Shown: positions 1-9,685, counted from the first letter of the stretch. The stretch: DNA of 64,000 bases from UBA6398 sp963660485 (GCA_963660485.1 CAVKYH010000009.1:1-64000); one strand, 5' to 3'. The notes: a model not told the origin generated them from the letters alone. Translations and numbers: made by a program.

Positions 1-68
1 TAAAAACGAGGTCAGACATAATTTAAATTCCAAGGCATCTAGTTTAAATTAGGTCTGACATCGTAAAA
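1..68. repeat. Word-repeat element 1 (21-bp pitch family)
   Basis: Three words are joined by two AATTTAAATT-type spacers: CGAGGTCAGAC, then CCAAGGCATCT, then GTCTGACATCG. The outer words are near-perfect reverse complements, so the element can fold as a long hairpin. Read leftward, it ends in CGTTTTTA. It lies downstream of the leftward phosphodiesterase gene and beyond that gene's own terminator. The left end may continue outside the window. It is nearly the same sequence as the element at 4552-4622. Confidence 0.85.
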
Positions 69-114
69 GCCAAATTTGGCAGCAAATAAATCCCTAACAA
101 TCAAGCACAAACAA

Positions 115-151
115 AATCGGGAGAAAACCTTAAAAAGTCTCCTCCCGATTC
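115..151 (-). terminator. Intrinsic terminator of the GDPD gene
   Basis: The arms AATCGGGAG (115-123) and CTCCCGATT (142-150) form a 9-bp stem. On the minus strand the stem is followed by TTTTG. It sits 31 bases past the stop of the leftward gene at 182-3757. Confidence 0.75.
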
Positions 152-181
152 GTTGATATTTACTTGAATCTAAGCCTTGGC

Positions 182-3100
182 TTATTTGTTAAGATTCATG
201 TAGTAGTTCAAGTATTTGATAGCTTCAACAGGATTGTCGGTAGTAACGAAGTCTATGCCGAGGTTGTTGCTCTGGATAATCTCGTCGGTAGTGTCGATAG
301 TCCACACGTTTGTTGTCAAGCCAAGTTCGCGAGCCTCGCTAATCCAAGTGGGATTGCTTGTATACTTGGCAAGTGTGTAGTCGAGTCCGTTGAGTTCAAG
401 GTCGCTGAGTTCCTGCGGAGTCTTGTCGCCATTGAGATAAGCCACCTTGGCATCGCTATCGGCTTCGCGTAAAGCCTTGCAAGCCGTGAGGCTGAACGAT
501 ATGTATTCCACTCTGTCGGCTACATCAGCTTCGTAAACAGCATTGATAAGCGTTTGGGCAGCCAATGTATTGAGTTCGTCTGTTCCGTGGTCCTTAATCT
601 CAATAATGAGCTTGGTAGTATCGGTAGTCCAGTTTTCTGCAGCAACCATGCTGAGTAATTCAGAGATTTCGGGCATACTCTCGCCGTTTGAAAGTGTGAG
701 GGCCTTGCACTGTTCCGATGTAGCGTCCTTGATAGTTACGCCGTTGTATGCAGCATCGTGGTTAACCATCAGTTTGCCGTCGGTAGTGAGCCATACATCG
801 GTTTCAGAACCGTAGCAGTGAATGTCGATTGCGTTCTTGAGAGATGCTCTGGAGTTTTGTGCAGCTCCAGTTACATTCCAGTATCCGCGGTGAGCAATTA
901 CCTTTGTTCCTTGAGGCAGTTCGTCGGTAACGAAGAACTTGCACATGCCAAGCGTTTGCTTCTTGTCGCCACGCTGAACGTAGAGAATGTAGCGTTTGTC
1001 GTTAACGATTCCGTCGAAAAGGCTAACCTCTGCGCCGGTAGAAGTAACTGTTACGGGAGCAGCCTCATCGTTTGTTCCGTCGGAGAATACTATTTGGTCG
1101 CCATCCTGGAAGCCCTTGCCGGTAATTGCGAACGGAGCGCCGCTCTTCACGGCAATACCATTGGTGTAGCTGTAATCGGTAACAAATGTAGAAGCAGATG
1201 CTTTGGAATCCTCTACTTCCTTGTAAAGAGCCTTAACCTGCGCAGTTGTAAGAGGTGCGCTGTAAACCTTGGCAAATGCGATATCGCCCTTCCAGCCATT
1301 GTTGGCTCTATAATCGCTATTATCGGGGTCGCCACCGACAATCATTCTCAAGCAACCGCTTGAAGCAAACTTGAAGTTGCCCGTTGCAGGAACAGTGTTC
1401 TTAAGCACACCGTCAACATACACCGAAGCTGTTTGCTCTTCCTTATTATATACACCAACCACGTGATAGTATTGCTTCTGCTTGGGATATACTCCACTCG
1501 TAGCCCAAACGTATGAACCCGTGTTGGGAAGGAATGTCCAGTCGCCGGCGCTTTCAATCATAAGACCGGTACCACCACCCTCGTGCGAGCTGAATGGTTT
1601 AATCTCTCTGCCGAGAATTGCATCGCTGTTATCCTGCATTACGAGTATTTCAAGAGTATGTCCGTCGGCAATGGAATCTTGGAAATCCTGGTCGTTCTCA
1701 TAATCATAACCAAGAATGTACAGACTGGGCTTATAACTATAGTTATTGTCGAAACGAGCAACGTAACGGTTGAGTTCGCTGTTGTAGTAAGTAAGAGGTG
1801 CGTTGGAAATATCGTCAACATCTCCGCCAGTCCAAGCTTGGCCTTTTACCATCCAAGTAGGATTGTGTTCGGGAACTGCCACGTCTTTAACTTCTGCGTT
1901 AGGACCGAATTCAATATCCATCAAATCAGCCTTGGGAGCAGGAACAGTAACTGTATCTTCAGGATTAACCTTGTTCTTTGCAACGGAGTCGTCTGCAAGT
2001 TTTGTGGCAGTGGCAATGTTGTTCCAAAGATTGGCTACCTCGTGTTCGGTAAGCGGATTGTCATAAACTCTTGCGTTTACAATTTCCCAATTACCGCCTT
2101 GCTCGCCGCCTTTAGGATTGGCATCACAACCTATACCCCACCAGTTGCTTCCGCTTGAGGCAAATTTAAGGTCGCCCACAGCATCAACGGTATTCATCAA
2201 CTCACCGTTAACATAGATATAAGCCTTGCCTTCTTCCTTGTTCCAAACACCAACCATGTGGTAATACTTCTCAGCCTCAGGAACAACGCCGCTGGTTGTC
2301 CAAATCCAATTGCTCTTTCCTGTTGTAGAAACGTTGGGAAGGAATGTAAGCTCGTTGCCGCCGTCTTTACCATTTGCTTTTTTGCAGATAAGGAAACCGG
2401 TACCGCCAGCCTGCATTGCAGAGAACCATTTAGCTTCTTTGTCAGGAATTTCTCCCATATAAGTAGCCTTCCATACGGTTTCAATAGAATGTCCGTCGGC
2501 AAGAGCGTCGCGGAATTTCTGATTGTTCTCAAAATCTACCTTGCAGTAAGTTTTTGTGTCGGCCACGGCGCCGCTCCAAGAGTTGTTGATCTTCGCTGCG
2601 TACGTGCCGTAGTATGGATTATAGTAAGTATCAATCTTGTTTGTGGGAGAAACAACCTGTACTTCGTTTTTCATAGGCGACACGTCAATTGCGCCGCCGT
2701 CTTCTGTGAATTGTACATCAAGCAAGTCGGCAACTGGAAGTTGTGATTTTTGTGCTACTTCATTCCAAAGGCCGTCTACTTCGCTTGCAGTAAGAGGTTT
2801 GTCGTACACGCGGGCAATTGCGATATGGCTATCGACTGCCTGACCGCCGGAACCGGTGTTTGCATCACAGCCAATACCGAACCATTGTGCTTTTTCGTTT
2901 GACGGGAAAACCAAGTCGCCTTTTGCATCAACCACATTCATCAACTGGCCGTCTACATAAACGTAGGCTTTTTCTTCTTCCTTGTTATATACGCCAACCA
3001 AGTGGTAGTATTTTCCTGGCTGCGGAACAATACCGCTGGTTGCCCAAATCCAATTGCTCTTTCCTGTTGTAGAAACGTTGGGAAGGAATGTAAGTTCGTT

Positions 3101-3757
3101 TTGATTGTTTGGGCTCTTTGCTTTTGTGCAGATAAGGAAACCTGTGCCGCCGCCTTCGTGGGCTGCGAAGAATTTTCCTTCTTTGTCTACTATGGTGCCG
3201 TCATAATCCACCTTGAAGAGACATTCCATGGAATGGCCGTCGGCAAGTGCCTCTTTGACGTAATCATTTTGGGAATAGTCAGCCTTAAAGCAGGTGTTTG
3301 CGGGAGAGCCGCCCCATGAAGCTCCGTAGAAATGACCTTCCCATTTTTCGAAAGTCTTGTTGTAGTTAACTTCTGCCGTACTATTTGTTGTAAGCGGGGT
3401 TACGAGAAGGTTCTGCGAGGAATTGTCCCAGCAGTTACCTATTTCGTCGAACACAACGTCCAACAAGTCGGCAACGGGCACGGGAGCCGTAAAGGATATA
3501 CTGTCGATATCGGAATAATTTGTCTTGTAGACGGGTGTGGTAGAACCATGCTTGTAGAGTGCAACCACGGTTTTGTTGTCTTCAAGAGCAATGCTGTCAA
3601 CATCGCTTGCGTTGGCGCGGAATGTTACCACGCCGTCTTTGTAAGCATAAATATGCTTGGTGATAGTCTGTGCATTGGCGTTGAAACCGAAAGCAGCTAT
3701 GCACGCAACTCCAAGAAGTGTTTTCTTAATAAGATTCAGTGTCATGGCCTTGTTCAT
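182..3757 (-). CDS. Secreted protein: three LamG-like domains fused to a glycerophosphodiester phosphodiesterase
   Basis: A 1191-residue exported protein with a signal peptide at residues 1-29. Three homologous concanavalin/LamG-like units of about 230 residues follow (about 94-335, 341-590, 608-850); each opens with a [V/K]ADL[L/M]D motif and carries GGGTG/GGTGF and YYHxVGV. An IPT/TIG-like beta segment (about 868-945) precedes a C-terminal GDPD domain (about 950-1190). The GDPD catalytic pattern is visible: His-Arg-Gly at 956-958, Glu985 and Asp987 in the ExD position, and His1000-Asp1001. GDPD enzymes hydrolyse glycerophosphodiesters to glycerol-3-phosphate and an alcohol. The LamG units probably bind a glycan or surface ligand (inference). 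There is no T9SS tail or lipobox, so its final location is uncertain. Its start overlaps the stop of the upstream gene by four bases (ATGA), implying translational coupling. Confidence 0.88.
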   Translation of the reverse strand: MNKAMTLNLIKKTLLGVACIAAFGFNANAQTITKHIYAYKDGVVTFRANASDVDSIALEDNKTVVALYKHGSTTPVYKTNYSDIDSISFTAPVPVADLLDVVFDEIGNCWDNSSQNLLVTPLTTNSTAEVNYNKTFEKWEGHFYGASWGGSPANTCFKADYSQNDYVKEALADGHSMECLFKVDYDGTIVDKEGKFFAAHEGGGTGFLICTKAKSPNNQNELTFLPNVSTTGKSNWIWATSGIVPQPGKYYHLVGVYNKEEEKAYVYVDGQLMNVVDAKGDLVFPSNEKAQWFGIGCDANTGSGGQAVDSHIAIARVYDKPLTASEVDGLWNEVAQKSQLPVADLLDVQFTEDGGAIDVSPMKNEVQVVSPTNKIDTYYNPYYGTYAAKINNSWSGAVADTKTYCKVDFENNQKFRDALADGHSIETVWKATYMGEIPDKEAKWFSAMQAGGTGFLICKKANGKDGGNELTFLPNVSTTGKSNWIWTTSGVVPEAEKYYHMVGVWNKEEGKAYIYVNGELMNTVDAVGDLKFASSGSNWWGIGCDANPKGGEQGGNWEIVNARVYDNPLTEHEVANLWNNIATATKLADDSVAKNKVNPEDTVTVPAPKADLMDIEFGPNAEVKDVAVPEHNPTWMVKGQAWTGGDVDDISNAPLTYYNSELNRYVARFDNNYSYKPSLYILGYDYENDQDFQDSIADGHTLEILVMQDNSDAILGREIKPFSSHEGGGTGLMIESAGDWTFLPNTGSYVWATSGVYPKQKQYYHVVGVYNKEEQTASVYVDGVLKNTVPATGNFKFASSGCLRMIVGGDPDNSDYRANNGWKGDIAFAKVYSAPLTTAQVKALYKEVEDSKASASTFVTDYSYTNGIAVKSGAPFAITGKGFQDGDQIVFSDGTNDEAAPVTVTSTGAEVSLFDGIVNDKRYILYVQRGDKKQTLGMCKFFVTDELPQGTKVIAHRGYWNVTGAAQNSRASLKNAIDIHCYGSETDVWLTTDGKLMVNHDAAYNGVTIKDATSEQCKALTLSNGESMPEISELLSMVAAENWTTDTTKLIIEIKDHGTDELNTLAAQTLINAVYEADVADRVEYISFSLTACKALREADSDAKVAYLNGDKTPQELSDLELNGLDYTLAKYTSNPTWISEARELGLTTNVWTIDTTDEIIQSNNLGIDFVTTDNPVEAIKYLNYYMNLNK

Positions 3758-4239
3758 TTTTTAACGATTTCACATTTTGCCGTAGCTTTGCCTGCAGTTG
3801 CCTTCACGATGTAAACACCTGCGGGTTTGGAAGCAAGAGATACTTTTGCGTTTTTAGCCTTGGGCGAAACAGATGCAACTTTCACGCCATCGGAAGAATA
3901 TACGTCGATGCTTGAAATGTTTTCAACGCTTTCCACCGAAACGATCTTGCCGTCATAGGCAATGTACACACCTTCGGATTTTGCCGCAGGACGTACGGAA
4001 TTTAGAATTTCCTTGTCGTAGAAGAGCATGTAGTCGACACTGCTGAGATCAACAGGGATGCCTTCAACAGCATTTGTTTGGAAGAAAGATATGTTTTCCT
4101 CACCAAACTCGATGCGTTGCAAGTTGTTCACAGTAAGGAGCGGTCTTTCACTCCCGGCATAGTAAACGAAAACGTCTTGAGCCGACGCTCCCGTAAGGCA
4201 AAGCCCTGCGAATACTACTGTAACTAAAGTTTTTCTCAT
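3754..4239 (-). CDS. Small secreted protein with T9SS-like C-terminal tail
   Basis: About 161 residues from the MRKTL start; an upstream ATG at 4245 adds two residues. A signal peptide ends near ASAQ. The N-terminal half carries the LxxIEFGEENISF pattern, which resembles the DVDSIAL and DIDSISF segments at the start of the downstream LamG-GDPD protein. The last 50 residues (IDVYSSDGVKVAS ... GVYIVKATAGK) look like a type A type-IX-secretion sorting domain, so it may be moved across the outer membrane. It overlaps the GDPD gene by four bases and is probably co-expressed with it. No enzymatic domain is recognised. Confidence 0.75.
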   Translation of the reverse strand: MRKTLVTVVFAGLCLTGASAQDVFVYYAGSERPLLTVNNLQRIEFGEENISFFQTNAVEGIPVDLSSVDYMLFYDKEILNSVRPAAKSEGVYIAYDGKIVSVESVENISSIDVYSSDGVKVASVSPKAKNAKVSLASKPAGVYIVKATAGKATAKCEIVKK

Positions 4240-4245
4240 ATGCAT

Positions 4246-4551
4246 TTATGTTTTGAGTGTTAAATTCCCGGTATTCTATTTTAACAACATTATAACAAAC
4301 GCTTGCTATTCGTTACAATATTACAAAATATATTTTTATTTCGTCGGTTTTCGATATCCATTTTTACAAATCTGACAATAATTTATCGAATCATTCTGCT
4401 TTTAACACGAGTCGCTTTACAATTCGATGCAAAATTGCAATGCCGATGTTTTTTTTCAATTAAGTCTATGTTACAAAATTGTTTCAGCAAAAGGATATCG
4501 GGTAAAAAAAGGATTGGAAACGCAAGGGGAAAAAACGCCCTTGTTTGTGGG
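4246..4551. other. Intergenic stretch without a gene
   Basis: AT-rich spacer upstream of the leftward secreted-protein gene. No clear TAnnTTTG box was found here. It runs into the word-repeat at 4552-4622. Short ORFs on both strands have no recognisable features and are not called. Confidence 0.6.
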
Positions 4552-4622
4552 AAAAACGATGTCAGACATAATTTAAATTCCAAGGCATCTAGTTTAAATT
4601 AGGTCTGACCTCGTTTTTACGA
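4552..4622. repeat. Word-repeat element 2 (21-bp pitch family)
   Basis: Word order CGATGTCAGAC, CCAAGGCATCT, GTCTGACCTCG with AATTTAAATT and AGTTTAAATT spacers. The outer words plus AAAAA / TTTTT flanks make a long imperfect hairpin with a T-tract in both directions. It lies just past the stop of the PAP2 gene, where it could end the bat-operon transcript (inference). The right edge continues as TTTTTACGAGATGCC, the terminal motif shared with other copies. Confidence 0.9.
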
Positions 4623-4647
4623 GATGCCTTGTTGTTTTGGCTATATC

Positions 4648-5343
4648 CTAAACTGGATAAACACAGGCTATTACGGCGATTGCTGCAAACGTGAGAAGAA
4701 GCGCGAGAGACAGGAAGTCTATATCGGCTGCGAGATATCCGCTACGCGTATATTCGGACGAAATCACACGTGATGGTTTGGCAAAACGCCAGGATATCCT
4801 ATGGTAGGCAAAATAAAGCAAACTGCCTACAACAGCTCCTATCACCCAGCCCACCAATACGTCGCCCATATAATGAACTCCGAGATAAACGCGCGACCAA
4901 CCGTTGAGCAACGACCAAAGCAGGAACAAAAATGTGGCACGCGGCTTCTTGAAAAGCAAGGAAAGAAACATGGCTATCGACATAGTGTTTGCAGCGTGGG
5001 CGGAAAAGAACCCGTATTTGCTTTCCCGGTATCCGTTAACCACCTTGACCATATACATGATGTGGGGATCGACCGAAGGACGCCACCTTTCAAACAAAGC
5101 TTTGCATATCTCGGACAAGCCATTGGAAACAAGCACGCAAAACACCAATAAAACGAATATAGAAAGCAAATGAGGCAGTTCGTTGTTCTTTACAATGATA
5201 TAGAGCATCACAACACCTACCGGAATCCACGTAACAGTTGACGTAATCAACATCATAATCGCATCGGCATAGAGCGAGTTGCTCCCATTTAGCGCGAGAG
5301 TGAGGTTTTGGTCGAGATTGAGCAGGCTTTCCAGCATTTGCAA
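4648..5343 (-). CDS. PAP2-family membrane phosphatase
   Basis: 231 residues with about six hydrophobic segments. The three phosphatidic-acid-phosphatase type 2 motifs are in order: K81 to R88-P89 (KALFERWRP), S114-A-H116 (SAHA, where many homologues have PSGH), and S150-R151 to H157 and D161 (SRVYLGVHYMGD). The family dephosphorylates lipid phosphates such as phosphatidate, undecaprenyl diphosphate or lipid A in the envelope; the substrate cannot be read from sequence. It begins 18 bases after batE and reads the same way, so it is probably the last gene of the bat operon. Confidence 0.85.
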   Translation of the reverse strand: MQMLESLLNLDQNLTLALNGSNSLYADAIMMLITSTVTWIPVGVVMLYIIVKNNELPHLLSIFVLLVFCVLVSNGLSEICKALFERWRPSVDPHIMYMVKVVNGYRESKYGFFSAHAANTMSIAMFLSLLFKKPRATFLFLLWSLLNGWSRVYLGVHYMGDVLVGWVIGAVVGSLLYFAYHRISWRFAKPSRVISSEYTRSGYLAADIDFLSLALLLTFAAIAVIACVYPV

Positions 5344-5361
5344 AGGTTTTTGATAAAACTG

Positions 5362-6141
5362 TTATATAACCCCGATATCCTTTGTGGCAACCCAGCCCTT
5401 CTGTCCCTCACCGAGCGAAATCTGTTGCCAACCTTTCAGAGAAGTTCCGCGAACAAGTTTGATTTTTGCCCCCGGCAATATACGCTGCAAGGCTTTGGAA
5501 TTGTCGGAAGGCGACTGCATTACATCGCATTGCTGGAGCACGATAGCCTCAGACGGCATATTGCCGTTGCTCGTCTGCACACCGGCACAAACAAGCGCCA
5601 CTATCATAAGAAACAAGCATATTCCTGCCGAAAAGAACGCGCCTTTGCGCAACCATAAAGCATTGGCGAAACGATAAAACAGCACACACGCAAGCATAAG
5701 AGCGAACAACACCACCGCATATACCGCCCATTGACCTATGCTGCGGGAATGAACAAAATCGTTAGCCCACGAGGATATAAACGATTGCGACTGCGCGCCG
5801 GTAGATTTGATTTTGGCAACCGTGATTTTGAGATTGTATTTCGCATCTTGGTTTGAAGGGTCGATTTTCACAACCCTCTCGTATGCCAAACGCGCCCGAG
5901 GATAATCGTTGAGGCGATAGTGGCAATTGCCAAGGTTGTAATAAACATCGGCACTCCTTACGTTTTTGGCAGCATACTCAAACTCTTGCGCCGCAGCGCG
6001 GAACTCGTTTTTGGAATACAAGTCGCAGCCCTTCTGATAATGGCTTTCGGTAGTGGCAGCACCGCATTCGCTACAAAAAAGAAGAAACGTTGCAACAATT
6101 GCAATGATATTTCGTATATATGATTTCATTTCGCGTGTCAT
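5362..6141 (-). CDS. batE: BatE-like TPR and SH3 protein of the aerotolerance operon
   Basis: 259 residues: a signal or anchor segment (about 7-27), tetratricopeptide repeats (about 33-105), two membrane segments (about 136-157 and 167-187) and a C-terminal bacterial SH3-like domain (about 195-259) ending in GWVATKDIGVI. BatE is the distal member of the Bacteroides fragilis bat operon, linked there to oxygen tolerance; its biochemical role is unknown. A second in-frame Met at residue 5 could be the real start. The gene starts two bases past the batD stop. Confidence 0.82.
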   Translation of the reverse strand: MTREMKSYIRNIIAIVATFLLFCSECGAATTESHYQKGCDLYSKNEFRAAAQEFEYAAKNVRSADVYYNLGNCHYRLNDYPRARLAYERVVKIDPSNQDAKYNLKITVAKIKSTGAQSQSFISSWANDFVHSRSIGQWAVYAVVLFALMLACVLFYRFANALWLRKGAFFSAGICLFLMIVALVCAGVQTSNGNMPSEAIVLQQCDVMQSPSDNSKALQRILPGAKIKLVRGTSLKGWQQISLGEGQKGWVATKDIGVI

Positions 6142-6143
6142 CT

Positions 6144-7940
6144 TTAAGGGTTCTCTATTTTAGCAACAACCTTGGCGGAACGCTCGTAAAGGTTCTCCAT
6201 GTTTTCCTGCGGGTTGCCGGGCGCATAGCGTGCGAACTCGCATTGCTTCATAAGGTCGGTGAATTCATTGGCAAGCGTCTGACTCACTCCGTGGTCTTGA
6301 AGTTTTTGGGCAATCTCGTCTGTCTTGAATTCCGACATCGGTATCAGGAAACGGTGGGAAGCATACGAAAGCAATGCATTGGCAAGTTCATCGTAAAAAG
6401 CAGTAGGATTTCCCTCGCGCATCAGTTTTTCGGCTTTACGCAAATGCTTGTTGGCCGTACGCTTTGCCGACTTCTGCATACGCAAAGCGGTGTTTGACTG
6501 GAATTTCTCGGAACGTTTCAGCACAACGTAGGTCAAAGCAAAAAGCAAAGCAAGCACCAGATAACAAACATAGTATCCACCGTTTCCGAGAGTAAAGAAC
6601 GTAGACGGAGTGGAGTATCCGCCACGATGAATGTCGTTTATATCGCGGCGCAAAAGTTCTTCGTCCTCGCTCGGCTGGTTTACACCCTGCTCCACACGAA
6701 ACGAAATCGGCGAAGTGCTTGTTGTTTTATAGGAATTGGTGGCTGTGTTGAAATATCCGAGCTTTATTTCCGGAAGCGTATAGTTACCCTTTTGATGAGG
6801 AACCACCACGTAGTCGTAATAAACCGTTCCGCTCATTCCGTTAGCCGTAAGATTTGTCTTGTCGGTGAGCTTTGCCGGGAATACTTCAAAATCAGAACCC
6901 AAGTTAAGCTTTGGCGCTGTTATAAGCTTCATATTCCCCACTCCGTTGACCGTCAACCTCACTGCAAGATTCTCGTTTGTTCGCGGCTTGGCAGTCAATA
7001 TCGATGCGCTGATGTTAAAATCGCCAACTCCACCGGAGAAATCTGCAGGCTTAGGCGCAGGAAGTTTTTCTACGTTTATACTTATCGACGGGGCAATTAT
7101 CGATTTGTTTACTTCGGCAAAGTTTGAATTGCCATTAAAGAACGCGTCGAAAGGATCAATGTTTGGATTTGCCACGGCAACGACTCCGTCGAATTTAATA
7201 GACGGGATTTCAAGTTTCCCAGTCTGCTGCGGGAACATCACATACTGACACCATTTGGTTGTTTGGTAGTTCTCGCCTTTATAGTTCTCCACGCTGAACG
7301 TCTTGTTCTTGGGCAGCGGCACTTCTTGAATAAGGAAACCTTTCAAATCAGGCATTTTGCCGGCCAACTGAGTGAGATTAACCCGCGTATATATCTTATA
7401 TGTCAGTACAATTGGCTCTTGTTCGTAAACTTTTGTCTTGTTGGCCGAAACTGTAATGAACAAATCTTTCGCCGTAATCTTTCCACTTGAAGACGGCGCA
7501 CTTATTTGTCCATTTTGTGAACTCTGCGAAGACGAATTGCTTGAAGAATGTTGCGTAGAACCGCTTGCATGTATCGTTACCGAGTTGGTCTTATAGGTTT
7601 TCCCTCCTATTTTAATTGACGCGGGGGGAATATTTACAGTACCGGCCTTGTCAATCGTGCAAGTATACGTGAAAGTTACAGAACTTGAGCCGGAACTTTT
7701 ACCGTTTATAATCTGGTAGCTCGACATTTCCGAGCGACTCGGTCCGTAAAGCACATTTATATTTGAAGGAAACTTTGGACCGGTAAAATTTTCTACTTCC
7801 CGTGTTGAAACATAATACTCGATTCTGAAATCTTCTCCCGTTGCCACTGCGCTTGGTGCGTTTACTTTGATGTGTATTGCGCCAAACAACGGCATGCATA
7901 CAGAGAAGATTATTATCAAGCAGTATATCTTTTTTATCAT
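6144..7940 (-). CDS. batD: BatD, oxygen-tolerance membrane protein
   Basis: 598 residues matching the BatD family layout: signal peptide (about 1-20), a large periplasmic region of beta-sandwich character containing a Ser/Gln-rich linker (about 130-150), one transmembrane helix (about 454-474), and a helical cytoplasmic tail of about 124 residues with KxxRKAEKLMREG and a conserved-looking FYDELANALLSYA segment. BatD is thought to be the membrane scaffold of the Bat complex, alongside the VWA proteins BatA and BatB. It lies 22 bases after batC and 2 bases before batE. Confidence 0.88.
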   Translation of the reverse strand: MIKKIYCLIIIFSVCMPLFGAIHIKVNAPSAVATGEDFRIEYYVSTREVENFTGPKFPSNINVLYGPSRSEMSSYQIINGKSSGSSSVTFTYTCTIDKAGTVNIPPASIKIGGKTYKTNSVTIHASGSTQHSSSNSSSQSSQNGQISAPSSSGKITAKDLFITVSANKTKVYEQEPIVLTYKIYTRVNLTQLAGKMPDLKGFLIQEVPLPKNKTFSVENYKGENYQTTKWCQYVMFPQQTGKLEIPSIKFDGVVAVANPNIDPFDAFFNGNSNFAEVNKSIIAPSISINVEKLPAPKPADFSGGVGDFNISASILTAKPRTNENLAVRLTVNGVGNMKLITAPKLNLGSDFEVFPAKLTDKTNLTANGMSGTVYYDYVVVPHQKGNYTLPEIKLGYFNTATNSYKTTSTSPISFRVEQGVNQPSEDEELLRRDINDIHRGGYSTPSTFFTLGNGGYYVCYLVLALLFALTYVVLKRSEKFQSNTALRMQKSAKRTANKHLRKAEKLMREGNPTAFYDELANALLSYASHRFLIPMSEFKTDEIAQKLQDHGVSQTLANEFTDLMKQCEFARYAPGNPQENMENLYERSAKVVAKIENP

Positions 7941-7962
7941 TTCGTGTTGCTATATATTTGTA

Positions 7963-8643
7963 TCACCAATTCTTGTCCAAACTGCGAGGACTCGCATATC
8001 GTTGCCCTTTACGTAGCTTGTCTTGGGTTTTCTGTTCTTCTTGTTTTGCGGCATCAAGCAAACGTTCAGCATTGTCTTTCGACATTTGGTTATTGTTTTG
8101 CTGCTGTTTTTGTTCTTGCTTGTCCTTGTTTTGTTCCGGTTTGTTCTGCTGTTTATTTTGATCTTTCTCCTGTTTGTTCTGATCGTTTTGTTGTTTGTCC
8201 TGCTTTTGATTTTTCTGCAAATGACGACAAAGCGCAAGGTTATAGCGGCTCTCATCATCGCGAGGATTGTTGCGGAGCGCATTCTCGTAACTTTTTATTG
8301 CTTCGCCGTATTGTTTTTGACTTTGTAAAATCACACCGATATTGTGGTAGGCTTTTGCAAGATACAAAGGATTTTTCGTCAGTTTGGCAGAGTTTTCATA
8401 TTGTGCGGCAGCATCTTTGGGATTACGCTGACGCAGCAAAGCATTACCGAGATTGAAATGTGCCACAGGGTCTTTGGCATTTTTCTTCACGGCTTGGCGA
8501 TACGCAGTCTCGGCATCATTGAAAAGGCTGTCGAGATATTGCGAATTTCCTTTGCGCACAATTCTACGGTTATCGCCTTGCGAAAAAACAGGAATTGCAG
8601 CACAAACGGCAAATATTAACAATATGTATTTTTTGAAAGTCAT
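7963..8643 (-). CDS. batC: BatC-like TPR protein
   Basis: 226 residues: signal peptide (cleavage near FSQ, residue 22), about three TPR units (about 28-150), then a low-complexity stretch rich in Gln, Asn and Lys (about 152-200), then a basic tail ending DKNW. This matches BatC of the aerotolerance operon, a periplasmic TPR partner of the VWA proteins. Its start overlaps the batB stop by four bases (ATGA). Confidence 0.85.
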   Translation of the reverse strand: MTFKKYILLIFAVCAAIPVFSQGDNRRIVRKGNSQYLDSLFNDAETAYRQAVKKNAKDPVAHFNLGNALLRQRNPKDAAAQYENSAKLTKNPLYLAKAYHNIGVILQSQKQYGEAIKSYENALRNNPRDDESRYNLALCRHLQKNQKQDKQQNDQNKQEKDQNKQQNKPEQNKDKQEQKQQQNNNQMSKDNAERLLDAAKQEEQKTQDKLRKGQRYASPRSLDKNW

Positions 8644-9671
8644 CTTTTTTTCTTAAAAAGGTTGAGTTTGCGCAACACATGGTTCTTGCGTTCCATAATA
8701 ATAGCATCTGCCACCAATGCTATCAGAGCAAGTAAAACCACCCATTGGAACTGTTCATCATACGAAGAATACACAGCCGAAGACATTTCGCTCTTTTTAA
8801 TTTTGTCGAGAGCGCCAAACAAACGTTCCCTTGCTGTTGGAGTGTTGGTAAGGTATATAAACGATCCTTTGCCTGCTTCAGCTATTTTCCGACACATCTC
8901 TTTGTTCAAATGCGAGATAACGGTCTGCCCTTGTTTGTCTGTCAGATATTTTCCTTTGTTTGAAGGATCTGGCACAGGAGCACCTCCTGTTTTGCCAATA
9001 CCTATCATAAAAACACGGATACCTTTTTTCGCCGCGTCCTTGGCAGCTTCTTCTGCACCCCCTTCATGGTCTTCACCGTCTGTGATTACTATTATCGCAC
9101 GCCCTACTCCTTCTTTCTGGGTAAAACTCTTTGTTGCGAGATTTATCGCCTGGCCTATTGCCGTGCCTTGACGTGTTATCAACGAAGGACTGATTGCATC
9201 GAGAAACATATTTGCCGATACGTTGTCGCTTGTGATTGGCAACTGACTGTAGGCATCGCCTGCAAACACAACGATTCCCACTTTATCGTTGTCCATGCGG
9301 TCAATAGTAGAAGCGATTAATTGTTTGGCGCTTTCCAAACGGTTCGGCGTAATGTCTTCTGCCATCATACTGTTGGATATGTCCAAGGCGAAAATTGCTT
9401 CTATGCCTTGTTTTTTTTCGTTGTCCACAGTCAAACCCATTTGCGGACGTGCCAACGCTACGATAAGCATTGCCGCAGCAAACATCACTATTATGAATTT
9501 CAAGTATTGCCGTTTGGGCGAAGCATCGGGCATCAGAGCCTTGACAAGTTCAGGAACTCCGAACTTGCGAAGCCGCCTTTTATGCACAATACACGACACT
9601 ATATATATTATTGCCCATAATATCAGGAGCAACAACAGATACAAATATTTTGGATCTTCAAATCTGAACAT
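8640..9671 (-). CDS. batB: BatB, von Willebrand factor A domain membrane protein
   Basis: 343 residues with N-terminal membrane helices (about 7-27 and 57-75), a VWA domain (about 90-290) with a complete MIDAS metal site (DISNS at 97-101, a later ITDGED), and a C-terminal helix (about 308-326). The domain order TM-VWA-TM is that of BatA and BatB. It presumably binds partner proteins through the metal site in the periplasm. It starts 14 bases after the batA stop. Confidence 0.9.
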   Translation of the reverse strand: MFRFEDPKYLYLLLLLILWAIIYIVSCIVHKRRLRKFGVPELVKALMPDASPKRQYLKFIIVMFAAAMLIVALARPQMGLTVDNEKKQGIEAIFALDISNSMMAEDITPNRLESAKQLIASTIDRMDNDKVGIVVFAGDAYSQLPITSDNVSANMFLDAISPSLITRQGTAIGQAINLATKSFTQKEGVGRAIIVITDGEDHEGGAEEAAKDAAKKGIRVFMIGIGKTGGAPVPDPSNKGKYLTDKQGQTVISHLNKEMCRKIAEAGKGSFIYLTNTPTARERLFGALDKIKKSEMSSAVYSSYDEQFQWVVLLALIALVADAIIMERKNHVLRKLNLFKKKR

Positions 9672-9685
9672 AATTTCCTGTTAAT

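Noticed and set aside
758..1363. Rightward 201-codon frame and others antisense to the LamG-GDPD gene
   Set aside because: The minus-strand gene has three repeated domains and a GDPD active site; no domain is seen in the plus-strand frames.
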